Assembly: GCA_002914845.1 (NCBI GenBank)
Contig: JXTC01000031.1
Coordinates: forward strand, 780,012-844,011
Direction: 5' to 3'
Length of the DNA: 64,000 bases
Source of the DNA: Trema orientale
Lineage: Eukaryota > Streptophyta > Magnoliopsida > Rosales > Cannabaceae
Below, piece by piece: positions 10,701 to 24,100 of this stretch. Under the pieces are notes generated by a model that saw only the letters and a list, made by a program, of their open reading frames with translations, searched no databases and was not told the origin of the DNA. The position numbers and the translations under genes are program-made. The number at the start of each line of letters is the position of its first letter. Position 1 is the first letter of the stretch.

Positions 10701-13700
10701 ATCATCTAACATGAAAGAAAACAGAGCAAGAGACTATAGCCAGTTAGACCAGTCTCTAGTAAGATCTGAAAAAGATAAATCCTTAATTGTGAGTCATAAT
10801 TAATTGTGAAGTAGAAAGGCAACAAATTTCAGACATAAACTTGTCAGCTGTTTCATTTCTATCGGTTGATGTACACCCTAGCTGAATTAAAATTATGAGT
10901 CCAATTTGGAAAAAATAAATGAATAAATAAATGAAAACAGCAGATTTTACTTAAATCCATCCTAGTCGATGTGGATTCTTGGAAGAACTCAGAAGCTTCT
11001 CATTTCCAATGCAAATTTACTATTAATCATAATTCATAACAATCACGCAGGACCACTCCGTTGCAGTGAGAGAAAATAAAAAAGAATGTTATTAACCGGA
11101 TGACCATGCAAGATGATCTATGTTTACCTCCATTCTCATTCTGGATCCGGCACGGAGAAGATCAATTAAAGCCACCATTGCATTCAACTTTTCTTCAATG
11201 CTTAGATCTGAATATTCACCTTCCAACAGTCCTAATAGCCATGATTCACCAGGGTGGCTCTCGTCAATTTCAGTGCAATCATTAGATATGTTACTTTTAC
11301 TTTTTTGGCAGTTTAAATTCTTCACTTTTCTAAGACTGGACTTTACTACATCACATCTCGAATCTTCATCACTAGTATATGTATCACTGTCGCTGAGGCC
11401 ATCATCAACTGCTCCAGAGTCTTCGCTATCTGACTGAAGTTCCTCAACTTTCTTTAGAATAGAGTTAATACGTAGACGATATGTGGTCGACGAAATCTTT
11501 TCAAATAAAGTTATGTCACTTGATAGCACTGAACATATTAAACACTCCAATTCCTCAGTAGTGCTGGCCAATTTTAAATCAACAATCTTCAAGACAAAAC
11601 AAAATTCATTGCTGATAAGTTGAATCTTATATTATAAGATACAATGGATAACAAGGAGAACGGCAGTGAGAAAACGTGTTCAACTTGCTTTCACCTTTTC
11701 TTAAAGAAAATAATTGAAAGTTCAGTAACTTACTGGAAAAGACTTTGCCAAGTCAGAAACTTTCAATCCATTGTTTCCTTGCTCTAGCAAAATTCTAAAT
11801 AATTCACCCTTCAAAGTGCCAGGACGTAGGCCGTACTTCACCATAAGATGCATTTCCTACATAGGATATCAACTTTCACAACTGAAATTCACATACTTAC
11901 AAGATAGACATGCTCATATTTGGAACTTATTAGAAACAGAACTAAAAGCACCCAATGAAATAAAAGAAAGCCTTATTAAAGGTCCCTACTACATAGATGC
12001 TGAGGCTGCAAAAGCCATGCTCATACTTGGAACTCACTAGAAACAGAAAATAAAACCACCCCATGAAATAAGAGAGCCTCATGCACAGTCCCTACACCAT
12101 AGATACTAAGGCAGCAAATCCTACGAATGAGATAACAAGACCAGCATGCACTTGTACGAACTCTTGAAGCTACGCATAAACATATCCTCATCATAAAACT
12201 GAGAAGTGAAAAAGTGTAGTAGTCACAAAAAAGCATATTTTATTCTTCAAATAGAACAATACGATTCTTTTTATTGACAAGGATAATAGCTACATCAGTT
12301 TTCTAGCATTGATTTGAGCACTATGTTGGAAGGCCAAATTGGAGAGGGCAAGGGTTAGATAGCCACACAGAAGACTCTTCGGTCTTAACAATTCTTGTTA
12401 GCAGTTTGATACTAATTTTAGGATTTCAAGTGCAAAACTTTTGCATGTCATATAATTAATTAACTTCTCAAATAAAGAACAGTTTTTGGGTAAAACCCAT
12501 TCCAGATTCCTAAAATTGGAGGGGGGCCAGAAGAAGAAGGTTCCGTTATTTCCTTTCCACTATGTAAATGTGCTTTTTCTCCACCCACCTTATTGTATTT
12601 GTCAGTAAGGATCTTAGGAAGATGTAATTTGGACTTTTGTTGACATTAACCTATCACACATTGTAGACTAATTTACTCTAAATCAGTTTCACTTTGGTCA
12701 ACTTGAGAAGGGTTGAGTTTCCCAAGTGAGAGGTTGACATTTACCAAGCAAATACCCACCGAATAACATCACTAAAGCATTACTGAGGGATGCCATGCAA
12801 AAAATAATTTGCAAAATAATGATTTTAGCATGGCAGAAATTAAATACATGTATCGATATCAGCCTCCTAGATCCAGCATGAAGCTTCATCGGTTCCATAA
12901 TAATTAAAATGCTATGATATACCTTGTCAAGGGATTCCTTTCGAATTGCAATTTGTTTTGACCCAAAACCAGATGCAACCAATACTTGACGTAGTATTTC
13001 TGTCCATGTTAGAGGATTCAGTGATCTCCCCCAAAATTCCAAGGAAAATTCTTGATTTTCGACCTGCAAAATCATTAATGAAGAAGCCTAAATATTGCTT
13101 GCTTCCACTTGAATTCATCATTAAAAAAAGATAAAACTATAAACTCACAGGAAAATTCTTATAAAAACTTTCACGTAGCCTTTGGCAATGCACCACATAT
13201 TTTAGAGTGTAGGGATTTTTGCTGTCATTTGGATGAAGTTTGAGCAAATATTTTTACTATTCTTTGGATTTAAAGTAAACACGTTAAGATTTAAGAGCTG
13301 GTTAATATTATTCAGCTATTTTCCATAGTTAACATCACCAAGCACTCAGATAGCACTGAACTTCTAATGTAACTGCTAAAAAGCATAACTGCTAAAATTT
13401 ATAACCCTGTTGTGTGTGTGTTAATACTTACTGAGTGAAGCAACGCAAGATAATTGTACGATTCGTTCAGATGAGAAAAAGATTCATTGTTGAGCTCCAC
13501 TTTAATATCATACAGAAGAAGCTTCAAAAGGCCCACATGAATTTTCCCAAGCAACAAGGAATCCTAAAAAGGCATGTTACAGAACATATTATACCAACTG
13601 AAGGAATTCAAAGCAAACAAGGTAAGATCAAAAAGAGAAAAATATTAAACCCGCGAAAATAAAAGATGGAGATAAGATAAAACCTTGTCATGAAACGCTT

Positions 13701-16700
13701 GAGCAAACTCATCAAGGGTGAACGCGCAGATGTCAATCTCAAGAGAATAAGTATAAACGAAATGGAAAACCTGCAAACAAAAAGTAGACACGCTTTTCAG
13801 AATAATGCCAGCGATATGTAATTGACTTGACTATATGTCCGAACACATGACCATTTCAGAATCCAAGAGAAGAGAGCCAGGAGAAGACCAGTATTCCAAG
13901 GGGAAAAAACAAAAGGATGATAAATTTTCTCTCCAGTGTTAACAGCGAACAACTTACAAATATGTTGCAATCATGCAACAAAACATTCTAATTCAGAAAA
14001 ATATAATTTTTATAATTTAGTGATTTAAGATCATGGAACCCAAATAAAAAAGGAGTTAGCTAATGGAATCTTCTGCTTGCAGCAGTAACTTAGGAGAAAG
14101 AGTAATGCACTTCTTTTCTTTCAAGCATGTGTATGTTCAATTCATCAATCATATAAAGGAATCCAACCCCTAACCAAACCCTATCAAGGAAAAAAGTCAG
14201 AGCAGCTAACCATTCGTACCACTGTTTTTCCTAAGCCTCTTGTATTTTACATCACTTAACAAGCAACAATAAAATAACTTAACAAGCAACAATAAAATAA
14301 GGGTACACTATATGTAATTAAAAGGAAAGGATCAGCATATAAGAAGAATTATCAGACAGTATTAACAAACATAACTACCTTTAACAGGCACATTAATAGC
14401 ATTAAATACAAAGCATTACGCTCCTAACTGAGGACTCAATTAAATATCGTAACAGCAACACCTTTGGTAAATTTGCACCTTAAACAGTTTCTTGACAATC
14501 TCTGGAGATGATTCCCAAGGTTGCATACTAATAGGTTGCTTCATCTTGACAGAATTTGGTGGAAACTTGACCAACAGATCTGGGGAAAAAATAACAAATT
14601 AAAAAAAATAAAATAAAATAAAGGAAAAAGAAACCAACAACACCACCTCAATTTAGCTATTTCGGATGATCATTGATTTAAAACAACACCTCAAATGCCA
14701 TAAATCGCAAATGAAAAATAGGAAAGAACTTTTAAAGTCATCCTACAAAACCAACCTTTGCAAAGTGAGCAACCTTTGAGTCCAGTGGTAAAATGACCAG
14801 AACACCCTGGTCTATTTGTTACTGCTTGTAATTCTCTCACCTCCAACTCTTCATCATCCATGAGCATTGAAATCTGATGAAAGTTTTCTTGAGAATCTCC
14901 TCCCTCCAAAGCAAGTTCACATTTTGTTTTGTCTGTCCGCTTCTGATTTGCATCTTTGTAAGATTCCACCTGTGATATAACAAGAAGTTATATTTCTATA
15001 TAGGATATAGCTATGGTTACCAATATACAACATGCTATTCAGTAACAACTTGTACTTACCTCTCTTCTTTTAGCATAATGCTTCTTCTTCTCTTGTAATT
15101 TGTTCCTTAGCCGTCCCTGTTTCTAAATGAGCAACCAAGCATTCAGTCAACTTTTAAACTTTCTAAATTATCACTAAAATGAACTCCGGAAGATATTCAC
15201 TCCATATACATTTGATCAAGTTTGTACAGAAACAGAAACCTATGAAGCATAGTCTAAATGACTTACAGTAGGAATGTTTTGTTTTAGTGGTTTTCTGGTT
15301 TGAACTGGTGGATTGAGTGAACCAGATTTTCGGATTGATGATATACCAGTTGCTTCATTAGCAAAATCAACACCAGTAGGAAAATCACCAGCATGAGGAT
15401 TAGTTGCCCGCCAGACTGTCATTAAACCTTTACCCATACCATGCTTCCTTGCTGGAGCACTCTGGTCATTACAAACCGTATTTATGACAGCATGCTTGGA
15501 AACCTAATAGAGGTAAGAATTTATGTGAAAAACAGGAAAACTTGTGCCAATGAAGGGAAGAAGAAAGGGGCACACTATGGAATGACCCTTTGACCCCTCC
15601 TGATTACTTCAAGCTTCTCAGGTGCTTGAAGTCCTTTAAAGCGAAATTAAATAGAAGCTTGAAAAGATTAATGTCTCTGCTGATTTACTAGCTAACTGGG
15701 CTAGATCAACAAAAAGATCAGGTTTCTGTAATCTTGGGGAGGTACCTACCCTCCCCCCCCCCCCCAAAAAAAAAAAATGTGGTTGCCAGTTTAGTTGAAT
15801 AATGAATTCCAATGTTTTTCAGCAACAACAACAACAAGTAGTTAGTTTCACTCCCAAGAGGAAATCTTTGGCCTCAGTTAGATATAAGAAAATAATAAAA
15901 AGAAGAAGTCAGCTAATCTTTTTTTTTCCCAGGTACCTTCTTCCTTTTTGCTGCTCTCTGGTTCTCTTTGCAAGAAGGATAAGAATTTCCGGGATCTAAA
16001 AAAGAGAACAGAAGAAAAATATGCAAGTGAAAACATAATCCAATATCTATATGCATATATAACTGAAAAGTATGCAATAAAAGCAGAAAGAGAAAACCTG
16101 ACAATGAATTTTTCACTAAACCACATGAAGACAACATGGATCATAAAATTTAAGAGAAATTGATTCTCAGCCGTTAATAATTCGTGAGCAGTCTAGTTTA
16201 CATAATGTTACAACTGACAAAAAGAACATTTTCAAACAACGTATTCTACAGATATCAAATAGCAGAATGAAGAGTAGGTCTCCTACAAATGGAACAACAT
16301 GTCCTAGGCTAGAAGTCAACAAATAAAACTAGCAAGGAGAAAAGCAAAAATGAAAATACAGTAGAGGAGATTATAAATTATCCCATTTTTCGTTTGCATG
16401 CAAATAAAAGAAAAGGCTAATAGGATAAGTAAGAAAGACCATCAACAATATTTCAGGGAAAAAATTGGTTTCCAAGTCCCAAAAGGAAAATAAACGATCT
16501 CGAAAAGCTCAGATGATAAAATTTTCATCATTACACATATGAAAGCCCAAGTGATAGTTTGAATAAGTAACAGAACAAAAGAAAATTATAGTACCAATAC
16601 ACCCTCAAATTATGTCTCTATAAAGAATGAAGCAAGTGTCCTACTCTATACCTTTGCAATGGAAAAGTTCTTCTGAAGGAAGAGAATCAAATTCCACACC

Positions 16701-17778
16701 AAGGGGAGGACCATCCTTCCGAAACACCCTTTTAAGAATGTAGTCTGGGGCAAACAAATCCTGGACAATTGTGTTCTTAACTACAGATATCTCTTGGTGT
16801 TTGGAAGATGAAGATCGTTTGACCACCTTTCTAGCAGCAATGCCCAGTGAATTTTGTCCACCACGAATCGTGAATTTCTCAGTTGAAGTTGAATGCAACG
16901 GTACGGTTATTGCATTTTCTCTTTTCTCCCTTCTTCTCCTCTCAACAAACCAACATTGGATCTGCTTGTAAGTCAATCCCACAGTAGCAGCATAGTTTTC
17001 CATTTCCATTTGTGTAGGATATTTATTTTCTGTCACACGAAGCATAAGGTTAGAAACTACAAGCATTCAGGGTAAAACCACCCCAACATCCCCCAACAAC
17101 CCCCCCTCCCCACCCCCCCCTAAAAAAAAAAAGAGAAAAGATAGAAGCCATTGCACAAATAACGTAGGCTTCATTGAGTGCTTATCCATGGTTTAATGTC
17201 TTTGACATGTCTTTGTTACTAAAGCCATTGCATAAATAACTGAGCTATAATTACTGCTTTTATGTTTTGACATTCTTTTAAAACTCTTGTCCTTTCATGT
17301 TTCATGTTGATATTTTCTATTATGTCAACAAAAGTAATCTAACAGACATAAAACATAGGAACAACCGTACAAGGAGTGTTTATGCGCAATCTTGTTAGCA
17401 CCGCAAGAATTATTTATTTTTTGTTCATTTTTGAAAATTAAAGCATGTCAGTGGTTTGTGACATAAGGGAAAGAGAAACAGAAGAACACTAGAGAATATA
17501 GAACATCCACCGGTGCTCCAAAACAACATAATGTTCAGGCTTTCGTTGAGTATAAAGTTGTAAATAGTATCACATATTGTTCGGGTAATTGGGGTTTTTC
17601 TTGGAGAAGATAACCTCTAAATTGGTTCTATTCGTATTCATTTTCGCAAAATAAATTTTATTTACTTATTGTGTTTATCTATAATAAAGAGAGTGAGATT
17701 AAGCTGGTTACCTAAGTACAACTTGTCAAGAGCTTCAATTTGTACAGGAGTTTTCCTCTTAATCTCCATGCTTTTCAT
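7747..17778 (-). CDS. RLT3: Homeobox-DDT domain protein, RLT3-like chromatin remodelling factor
   Basis: Proposed exons (minus strand): 17778-17712, 17029-16652, 15995-15937, 15503-15267, 15116-15060, 14969-14756, 14579-14479, 13770-13684, 13563-13432, 13063-12923, 11856-11734, 11586-11128, 10520-10107, 9866-9255, 8244-8140, 7944-7747. They join in phase to 1127 codons, close to the length I recall for Arabidopsis RLT3. Residues 7-60 are a homeodomain (KRKTPVQIEALDKLYL; recognition helix QIQCWFVERRRREKREN). The DDT domain is at about 368-415, HARE-HTH/WHIM at 492-585, a second WHIM helix (PGESWLLGLLEGEY) near 650-685, and WSD-type sequence with a CECC-x9-CRVC cysteine cluster near 961-1000. 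In this family, nuclear RLT proteins partner ISWI remodellers and affect nucleosome spacing. The start at 17776-17778 gives the family-typical N-terminus; the frame stays open upstream to 17821. The two largest introns lie near the 5' end (17030-17711) and between exons 2 and 3. Confidence 0.92.
11902..12118. repeat. Diverged tandem duplication within an RLT3 intron, 107-bp period
   Basis: The segment beginning near ATGCTCATATTTGGAACT (11910) recurs at 12017 as ATGCTCATACTTGGAACT. The copies share an ordered series of blocks (TAGAAACAGAA, ATGAAATAA, CATAGAT) with many substitutions, so the duplication is old. It lies wholly inside the intron between the exons ending at 12923 and starting at 11856. 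Confidence 0.75.
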
Positions 17779-18818
17779 TCTTCTTCCCTTTCGGATATTA
17801 CCACGGCAGCTTCCGGTATCTGCAACGCCCGAAAAAAAAAAAAAAAGAAAGATAAAAAAAAAAAGGATAAAAATGCTTAATTTCCTCAGTTATTGCATTA
17901 AAATTCCATTATCTATAAGTGTGGAAAAGAGGGACTAAAACTAAGCAAAGCTAAAATAAAAAAACGAGAAGTAGAATAAACAAAATGGATTAGCGTGTGC
18001 AGATGATGAATATCCAAAACCGAAGAAACAATTTAATGTCATATTTCTCAGACTATGATAAACCCCAAACCCCCCTTGGTGTTGGAGGAATGAAAACAGA
18101 GAAAGCCATAAGAATTTGCAGAGAAGAAGAAGAAGAAGAATGAGAGAGTTAGCTTGGGTAGCTCAGAAGTGTGCAGAGTGGTGGGAGTGTGGAAATGAAA
18201 TTGCGAAATTGAAATAGACTCACACACACACAATCTCTCTCACTCGGCAGCCATGGAAGTGAGCTTGAGGTTGAGGATGAGAGAGAGCCAAAAGCAGAGC
18301 AGTGGGAATGAGAGTTTTAGACTGAGAGAGGCATATCAGTATCAGTTTGTAGGGTTTTGGGTTTTACCAGAAATTAAAAAATATATATTTATATATTAAT
18401 TTATAAGTTGAGAAATAAATATCTACCATCTTCTTCACTTACAGCGTCAGCGACGAGCCAGCAAACAACTTTTTTCTATTTTTCCTTTTTTTTTTTTTTT
18501 TCTTGTTTTGTAAATATCTAATCTGCCATTCTTGCCATTTAGCATACAGCCAAAGCCCAGTCCAGAAACAGGGTTCTCAATTGCGGACTCGAATATGATT
18601 TTAGGGCCTTGTCAAACATTGGGCCTACCAGTTGGTCCAATAACCGTTTAGGAATATATACCAATCCTAACCAAAATAAGGAAACTTATGGTTGGAAGGT
18701 TGGATAATGTATTTTCATATTCGAGTTTCGAGAATTGGAAAATTCTACGTAGTACTCCCAAGAATTGTCTAAGGTGAATCTGGTGATCACTTGGGTGACT
18801 TTGGTGATCCCCGAGTGA
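17779..18818 (-). promoter_or_regulatory. RLT3-like 5' UTR and promoter region
   Basis: This segment lies upstream of the RLT3-like start codon. Sequence around 18050-18340 is comparatively GC-richer and contains CT/CA microsatellite typical of plant 5' UTRs. A minus-strand ATG at 18253 opens only a four-codon frame (MAAE stop), a possible upstream ORF. A possible splice acceptor (GTTGCAG) at 17822-17828 would allow a leader intron. The retrotransposon begins at 18824, which limits the promoter-proximal native sequence to about 1 kb. Transcript ends are inferred only. Confidence 0.4.
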
Positions 18819-18823
18819 CTTAG
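18819..18823. repeat. Left target-site duplication CTTAG
   Basis: CTTAG here exactly matches 25551-25555 on the other side of the retrotransposon, giving the 5-bp duplication expected of LTR retrotransposon integrase. Confidence 0.9.
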
Positions 18824-19582
18824 TGTGAGGCCCATTTCTGAACCGTGCGTCACGTGGATGGTTAAGTGGCGGAACAGATGACAAGGGACACATCATTTGA
18901 CACGTGTCCAGGAAGATCACTTAAAAGTCATATAAATCGCACGTGATACAATATGGGCCCATTAGTTATCGTGGGCCAGGGCCGAATCCATTCCAGACCC
19001 TAGACGGGTTCGGCCCAATCCGATTCTTGCCCCGACAGTTGGGGGTCAGAAGCTTCAAGGGTCTTCCACCGGAAGACCACTGGAGATAACGCACGGCTCT
19101 GGACCCAGACAGAGCATTTAATGTAATCCTGGGTAGGCGTGCGCATTGGACAAACCGTCCTGACAGAGCGACGGGTTGTCAAAGTCTCGCCCCTGCCAGG
19201 CTCGTATCGGAAGGGACCGTAAAAGGCAGTTCATATCAATTCAGAGGAAATTACGGTAGCCACGGCCCGTGATTTCCGGAGCAAGTCATGATGGAAAAAA
19301 AATGTACTTGATCCTAGAATTAGGAGCCGTTAAGGTTCTGGTTCCTGGATTGTATATTATATATATCCCTCCAGTAAGAAAATATATATATAGATCAAAA
19401 AATATAAACAAAGAAGAGAGTTTTTTCAGTCATTGCTATTTCCATCCCGTGAGTAAACATTTTGACTCAAGCATCGGAGAGTCTTTGCAGGTGCAAACCC
19501 CTGCCTCTTCACTCCAACTTGAAGTCAGGAGCAGTCTCGGAGAGTGAAGACACATAGACAGCTGGTGAGAACAGTACCAACA
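18824..19582 (+). repeat. Left (5') LTR, 759 bp
   Basis: It begins TGTGAGGCCC and ends CCAACA, and aligns end to end with 24792-25550. A TATA-like stretch near 19350-19366 (GTATATTATATATATCC) is a plausible promoter for element transcription. Confidence 0.92.
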
Positions 19583-19585
19583 GTT

Positions 19586-19603
19586 TGGCGCCATCTGTGG
19601 GAA
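19586..19603 (+). promoter_or_regulatory. Primer-binding site
   Basis: TGGCGCCATCTGTGGGAA starts four bases inside the left LTR. This matches the TGGCGCC-type primer-binding site common in plant Ty3/gypsy elements, where a host tRNA 3' end primes minus-strand synthesis. It fixes the element orientation as plus. Confidence 0.85.
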
Positions 19604-19674
19604 ACAAAGCACGAGAGAAAGGATGAGAAATTCACGACAGCGCTCTCCCCGAACAAAAAGCCATACGATAGCGG

Positions 19675-19944
19675 ATGGTACCCTCAAGGATGACAACAAA
19701 GAGTGCACGACCTGAGATAGAAGAGAGATCTCAAGAGGTGCAGCCCAATATGGAACAGAAGCTAGACCAGATGCTCGCTGCTCTAGCATAAGCAAATAAG
19801 AAGGCAGAAATAGCTCATGAGGCCGTCCTAGGCCTAAGAGAGGATGTCGCGGAGGTCCGCAGGGACAATGCCCGCCTCGAGGGATTGCTAGCGAGCGAGG
19901 CGAGAAGCGAACGTAGAGATGACTTTGACGAAGAGTTCCAATAG
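19675..19944 (+). pseudogene. Relic of gag N-terminus
   Basis: A 90-codon frame with one in-frame TAA at codon 39. The product is charged and heptad-like (EQKLDQMLAALA, then EVRRDNARLEGLL), as in the coiled N-terminus of many plant gypsy Gag proteins. No capsid core or CCHC zinc knuckle follows, so only the start of gag survives. Confidence 0.5.
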
Positions 19945-20028
19945 GAGGTCAAAAGGCAACAGACCCCAGCCAGGGGGGAGGCCCCCCGTGCCAGACCCCT
20001 TAAGCTATTTTAGCATAAATAAAGATTG

Positions 20029-20240
20029 TACTATGGGAATCGCATCGTGCAATAAAATGCTTACCGATGGCCCGAGAAAACGTATGCAGAGGAATGAGCT
20101 GAGCAATAAAATGCTTGCCAGCAGACCCCATTAAAGATCGTACTATGGGAATCACATGACACAATAAAACACTTGCTGATAACCCGAGAAAACGTACGAA
20201 GGGCAGTGTACTGCGCGACAAAAACTTGCCGCCGACCCTC
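20029..20240. repeat. Diverged internal tandem repeat, about 113-bp period
   Basis: ACTATGGGAATC occurs at about 20030 and again near 20142. Each is followed by CAATAAAA-TGCTT and CCGAGAAAACGTA blocks. It lies between the gag relic and the 3' end of the antisense gene. Confidence 0.7.
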
Positions 20241-21138
20241 CCTCACAAAAATGAGTGATAACACCTTCGCCAGTGAGGGCTCTACAAAACAGGAAATGCC
20301 GTGCGACCAACGCCTTTGCCAGAACGAGTTCTCTAAGTAATTTGCTAGGAAAGGAGAAAGGTTGGCCTATGACGGAGCTCGGGTCTACCTATTGGAAGTA
20401 GTCTCTATAGGGTCTGCCCATTGAAAGCAGACCCAGACAAGTTATGCAAAAAAAAAAAAGAAAAAAAAAGAAAAGAGAGCGTGTAATCTTCTAAACACAA
20501 AGACGGAAATCAAAACTAGATTCTATTTATTGATTCTTAAATTACAGAGTACACGGTCAATGGGGATACAGACCCCAACATCTTTATTTGTCAGAAGTAG
20601 GTCTTGTGCGATTCGCAGGAACACGTCGAAGTGATAATGTCCTGTTTGCTCCCGGTAAGAGCCAAGCCCTGGCCTTTTCTTCTGTAGCGATGGGTCCAGG
20701 CAGGAATCAACCAACCCTTGAAGCTGGTTCCTGGCGCGACTCCACTTAGGATCGGAGAAGTTCAGCCATACGCGCGGATCAAATTTTGTTAAGACAAGTC
20801 ATAACAATAATTACACATCCTCAGCACTGGACGAGCCAGAGCTCACGTCCCAGTTTCTGGAGTTAATCTTGTCAATCATAGCACGTAAAGGATTTACCAA
20901 TAACTCTAAATCATATACGATTGGGCCAGACCCAAAGGTCGGCCGAACTGCCGATAAAGGAATGGCATCGTATATGATACCCGACCCTGACCACAAATAC
21001 AGGCAACAGAAAACGAAAAACAGAATAAACATAAGAAAAAATATGTCACTTTTATTACTCAAATAAATGCTTACAACGAGGGTCAGCTTTACACTACACA
21101 GCTGGTACTTTTACAAATGTACAAAGGAGCGAGAGTTC
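20241..21138. other. Retrotransposon internal region without coding sequence
   Basis: Short frames only. The sequence lies between the internal tandem repeat and the end of the antisense pseudogene and may be its 3' UTR. No pol domain is visible on either strand. Confidence 0.5.
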
Positions 21139-24100
21139 CTAATTACCTCCGACGGCGGGAGGGACACCAGCTTCGACACTCGGTCCAGTTTCGGCAGGGA
21201 GCGGCATATCAGGGTCGGAGTCATCGCTGGATAGGATGACCGCACTCGGCTCTCCGCCAGTTAAAGCGCCGGGACCAGGCTGACCCTGGGGAACCTCCGC
21301 AGCTGGTTCTGGCAGATCAGAAGCAGGCACTATCTCTTTGCCGACCAAGGCAGATGTAGAGGGTCCATCATTCTCTTCGTCAAGCATCTTCAGTACATCA
21401 GCAGGGTACACGATGTTAATCTCATCCCCCTAGCTGTTACATGTAGTACCTAATGGAGTAATGGTCCCTGTCGACACTCTTCTGCTCATTAACTAGTTTG
21501 GCGTCACTACTTCCGCGTGGCCCTCGAATTCTCTGTTCTTCTAGCCAGACCTGTAGCTCTCTACAGAAAGGATGTCCACTTGCCTTTGATACCTTATCTT
21601 CAGCTTCTCCGCATCTGCCAGCCTATCTTTTAGGGCCACCAGCCTCAGCTCCGCTTGCCGCTGTTACAGGTTAATCAAAAGAGTGTTAATTCCGGCAAGG
21701 TCTTCGCCGCGCTCTCGGGCCAGTTCCACGTGAGCCCCCATCAGTTTAGAGTGATCCAAATAGAGCTAGTGGATTACCTCGTTGGACCGGTCAAACCTAC
21801 GTTGCAGGGAATGGGCCTCTAACTTGGCTTTCGCCTCCGCTTTTCTTACCTCCTTAGCTTCATCAACAGCTCTATCACGGGCAATGAAAGCGAGCCCCAT
21901 CTCCGCCCCTGCGCTCTGCAGCTCCTGCTCCTTCACCTTAAGCTCAGCTTGAGCCAACCTGGCCAGTTCAGCCTCCGCACGGAGCCCCGGAACCTCAGCC
22001 TTAAAGGACTGAGCCTTCCCCTCCGCCTCGGCCAACCTGGCGGCCAGCTCGTCACGCTTAGCCCTCTCGATGCTCAAGGCATGAGCCACCGCAGTGCTAA
22101 CCCTGGCCTCTTCTAGGCTCCTGTACAAGTCGAAGTCTGCCCTCAGTGCAGTGAGGGCGACCTCGCTCTGCTTTGCCATCGCAGCACTAGCATTCAGCAG
22201 CCCAGTCAGCTCTTCCACATGAGAAGAGTAGAAAGACTGAACGGCGGCTAGCTGCAGAGTATAAAAGGGAGGGTCAGTATTCAGCAAAGATACCAAAAGC
22301 ATAGGGATGACAGTTAGACGAGCCAAACCTGTGTGAGGCTGCGGTCAGTAACAAGACCTATGTTCTCTAGGGAGAGGGCCTCCAGCTCGAACTTCGTAGC
22401 TGGACCCTCTCCCTGAGCATCATTCGCGTCTGAGGAACGTGACTCCCCCCGCCAACTACGAGGACGCCTTCTCCCTCCGCTAAACGCACTCCAACAGCAT
22501 CTTTCAATGCTCCTGAAGTGGGGGGGATGGGGGCGTTCGGAGATGGAGCAGACGGCGTGCCTTCAGTGATAACCAAAGTGGACGCGTCCTCATCAGCTGA
22601 AGCGTCCTCGACGACTGCTACCTCAGCGACCCCAGCGGCCGCCTCCGAAGCAGACCCACCAGGTTGTAATTTTTCAATCTGGTCTTGACCAACACGCTCA
22701 GACGGACCGCTACGTTCAGACCTCCTCCTCCTCAGGACAGTCAAGATGGCCCCGTCATCGTCACTATCCGAAGAAGGGGCGGTTCTGACTCTCTTCACCA
22801 CCGGACCCTTATCCCCCTCAGATGGGTCGGCTTCACGACCTCACTTCGTAAGACCGGGGGAGGAGAGGACAAACGAGACTTCAGTCTGGGAGCCCCCTAC
22901 TGAGTTCAGCAATTTCTCCACGAGAGCAAGCAGAACCAGACCCCGTGCTTGTTTTTAACCTGGAGCAGGCGGTTGGAGGAGCCGATGCAGCGAGCTCCCC
23001 AGGCTGGCTCGAAGATGCCCCTCCGCCATACTTTATCTTTATAGCTGGCGTCTCCTGGGTCGCGGGTTCGCCCGCCTCGAAAGTAGGCACTGCGGGGGCG
23101 TTATTCCCAGACACGAATAGACCTTCCAACTCATCGTCCGAGCCTATTCTTGGGGCGACAGATCCCTGCCCTCCGGCCTCGTCGTCGGAGGACACCACTA
23201 AACGCCGACCAGCGGGAACCTTGGGTCAGGCCCGGTGGGCGATGGTACTCCCCTTGGCCAGAAAGAGGTCTATAGTAGGGCCAGCGTCCGGACCTGTGGG
23301 GACGAGCAAGCGGCGCGATTAAGAAAGCAGTCCCAACTTGATTAACACAGTCTCAGAGCGAGAAAACGAACTTACCCTGGATTCTCTTTGGGGCGGCGAC
23401 TTCGGCACTCTGGAGCCTGGCGCACTCCTCGGTCATGAACGCCACTGCCTCTTCGAGCTCGTGCCTGGTCGGCGCCACCAGGTCATTTAGCCCCGCCACT
23501 TGGTTCGAAGCCATAACCTGACGGCCCACCATCGTGACACGATTTTGCTCATCCCGGTGGAACCGATTTAGGGCTGAAGCATCAAGCCGGCTCCGGAGAT
23601 GCTTGGTGATGACCCAAGTATCTAGGGGGAAGGGGAGATGCGAGACTACCCTCGACATCATGTTCATCACCTGGGGGCTCATGACAGCCTGGATATGGCG
23701 GTAGTCCCCAACGGATCTAAAAATGACCACCCCCTCCAGCTCCTAGAGCCGCCCCGCCGACGGGCGCGGCTCGAACCTGCTCTCCTCTGCCGTACCTGCA
23801 TGATGTCAGACAACATAAGCTAAAGTAAAAAATGCGCAGACCCCAGGAGCGAGATGCAACTCGACACTTACTCTTCGAAAAGAATAGAGGGATCTGGAAG
23901 TGCCCCCTATTCACCCAAGCGGAACACCATGCCCCTCTGACTACATACAGCCGGGAGTGAGAATCCCACTGCTTGTCTGACCTCGGCAAGCCCTAGAAGA
24001 TGTGACGTCCCTGGAGTGGCTGGAGGTAGAAGGTGGGATAGGAACTCCTCTTGGGGATGAGGGTGAGCTTGTAGGCATAAAAGTCTACCTCTAGGTCAAT

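Noticed and set aside
22685..23322. Plus-strand frames of 70-125 codons inside the retrotransposon
   Set aside because: They are GC-rich shadows of the antisense gene, and no Gag or Pol motif is present in them.
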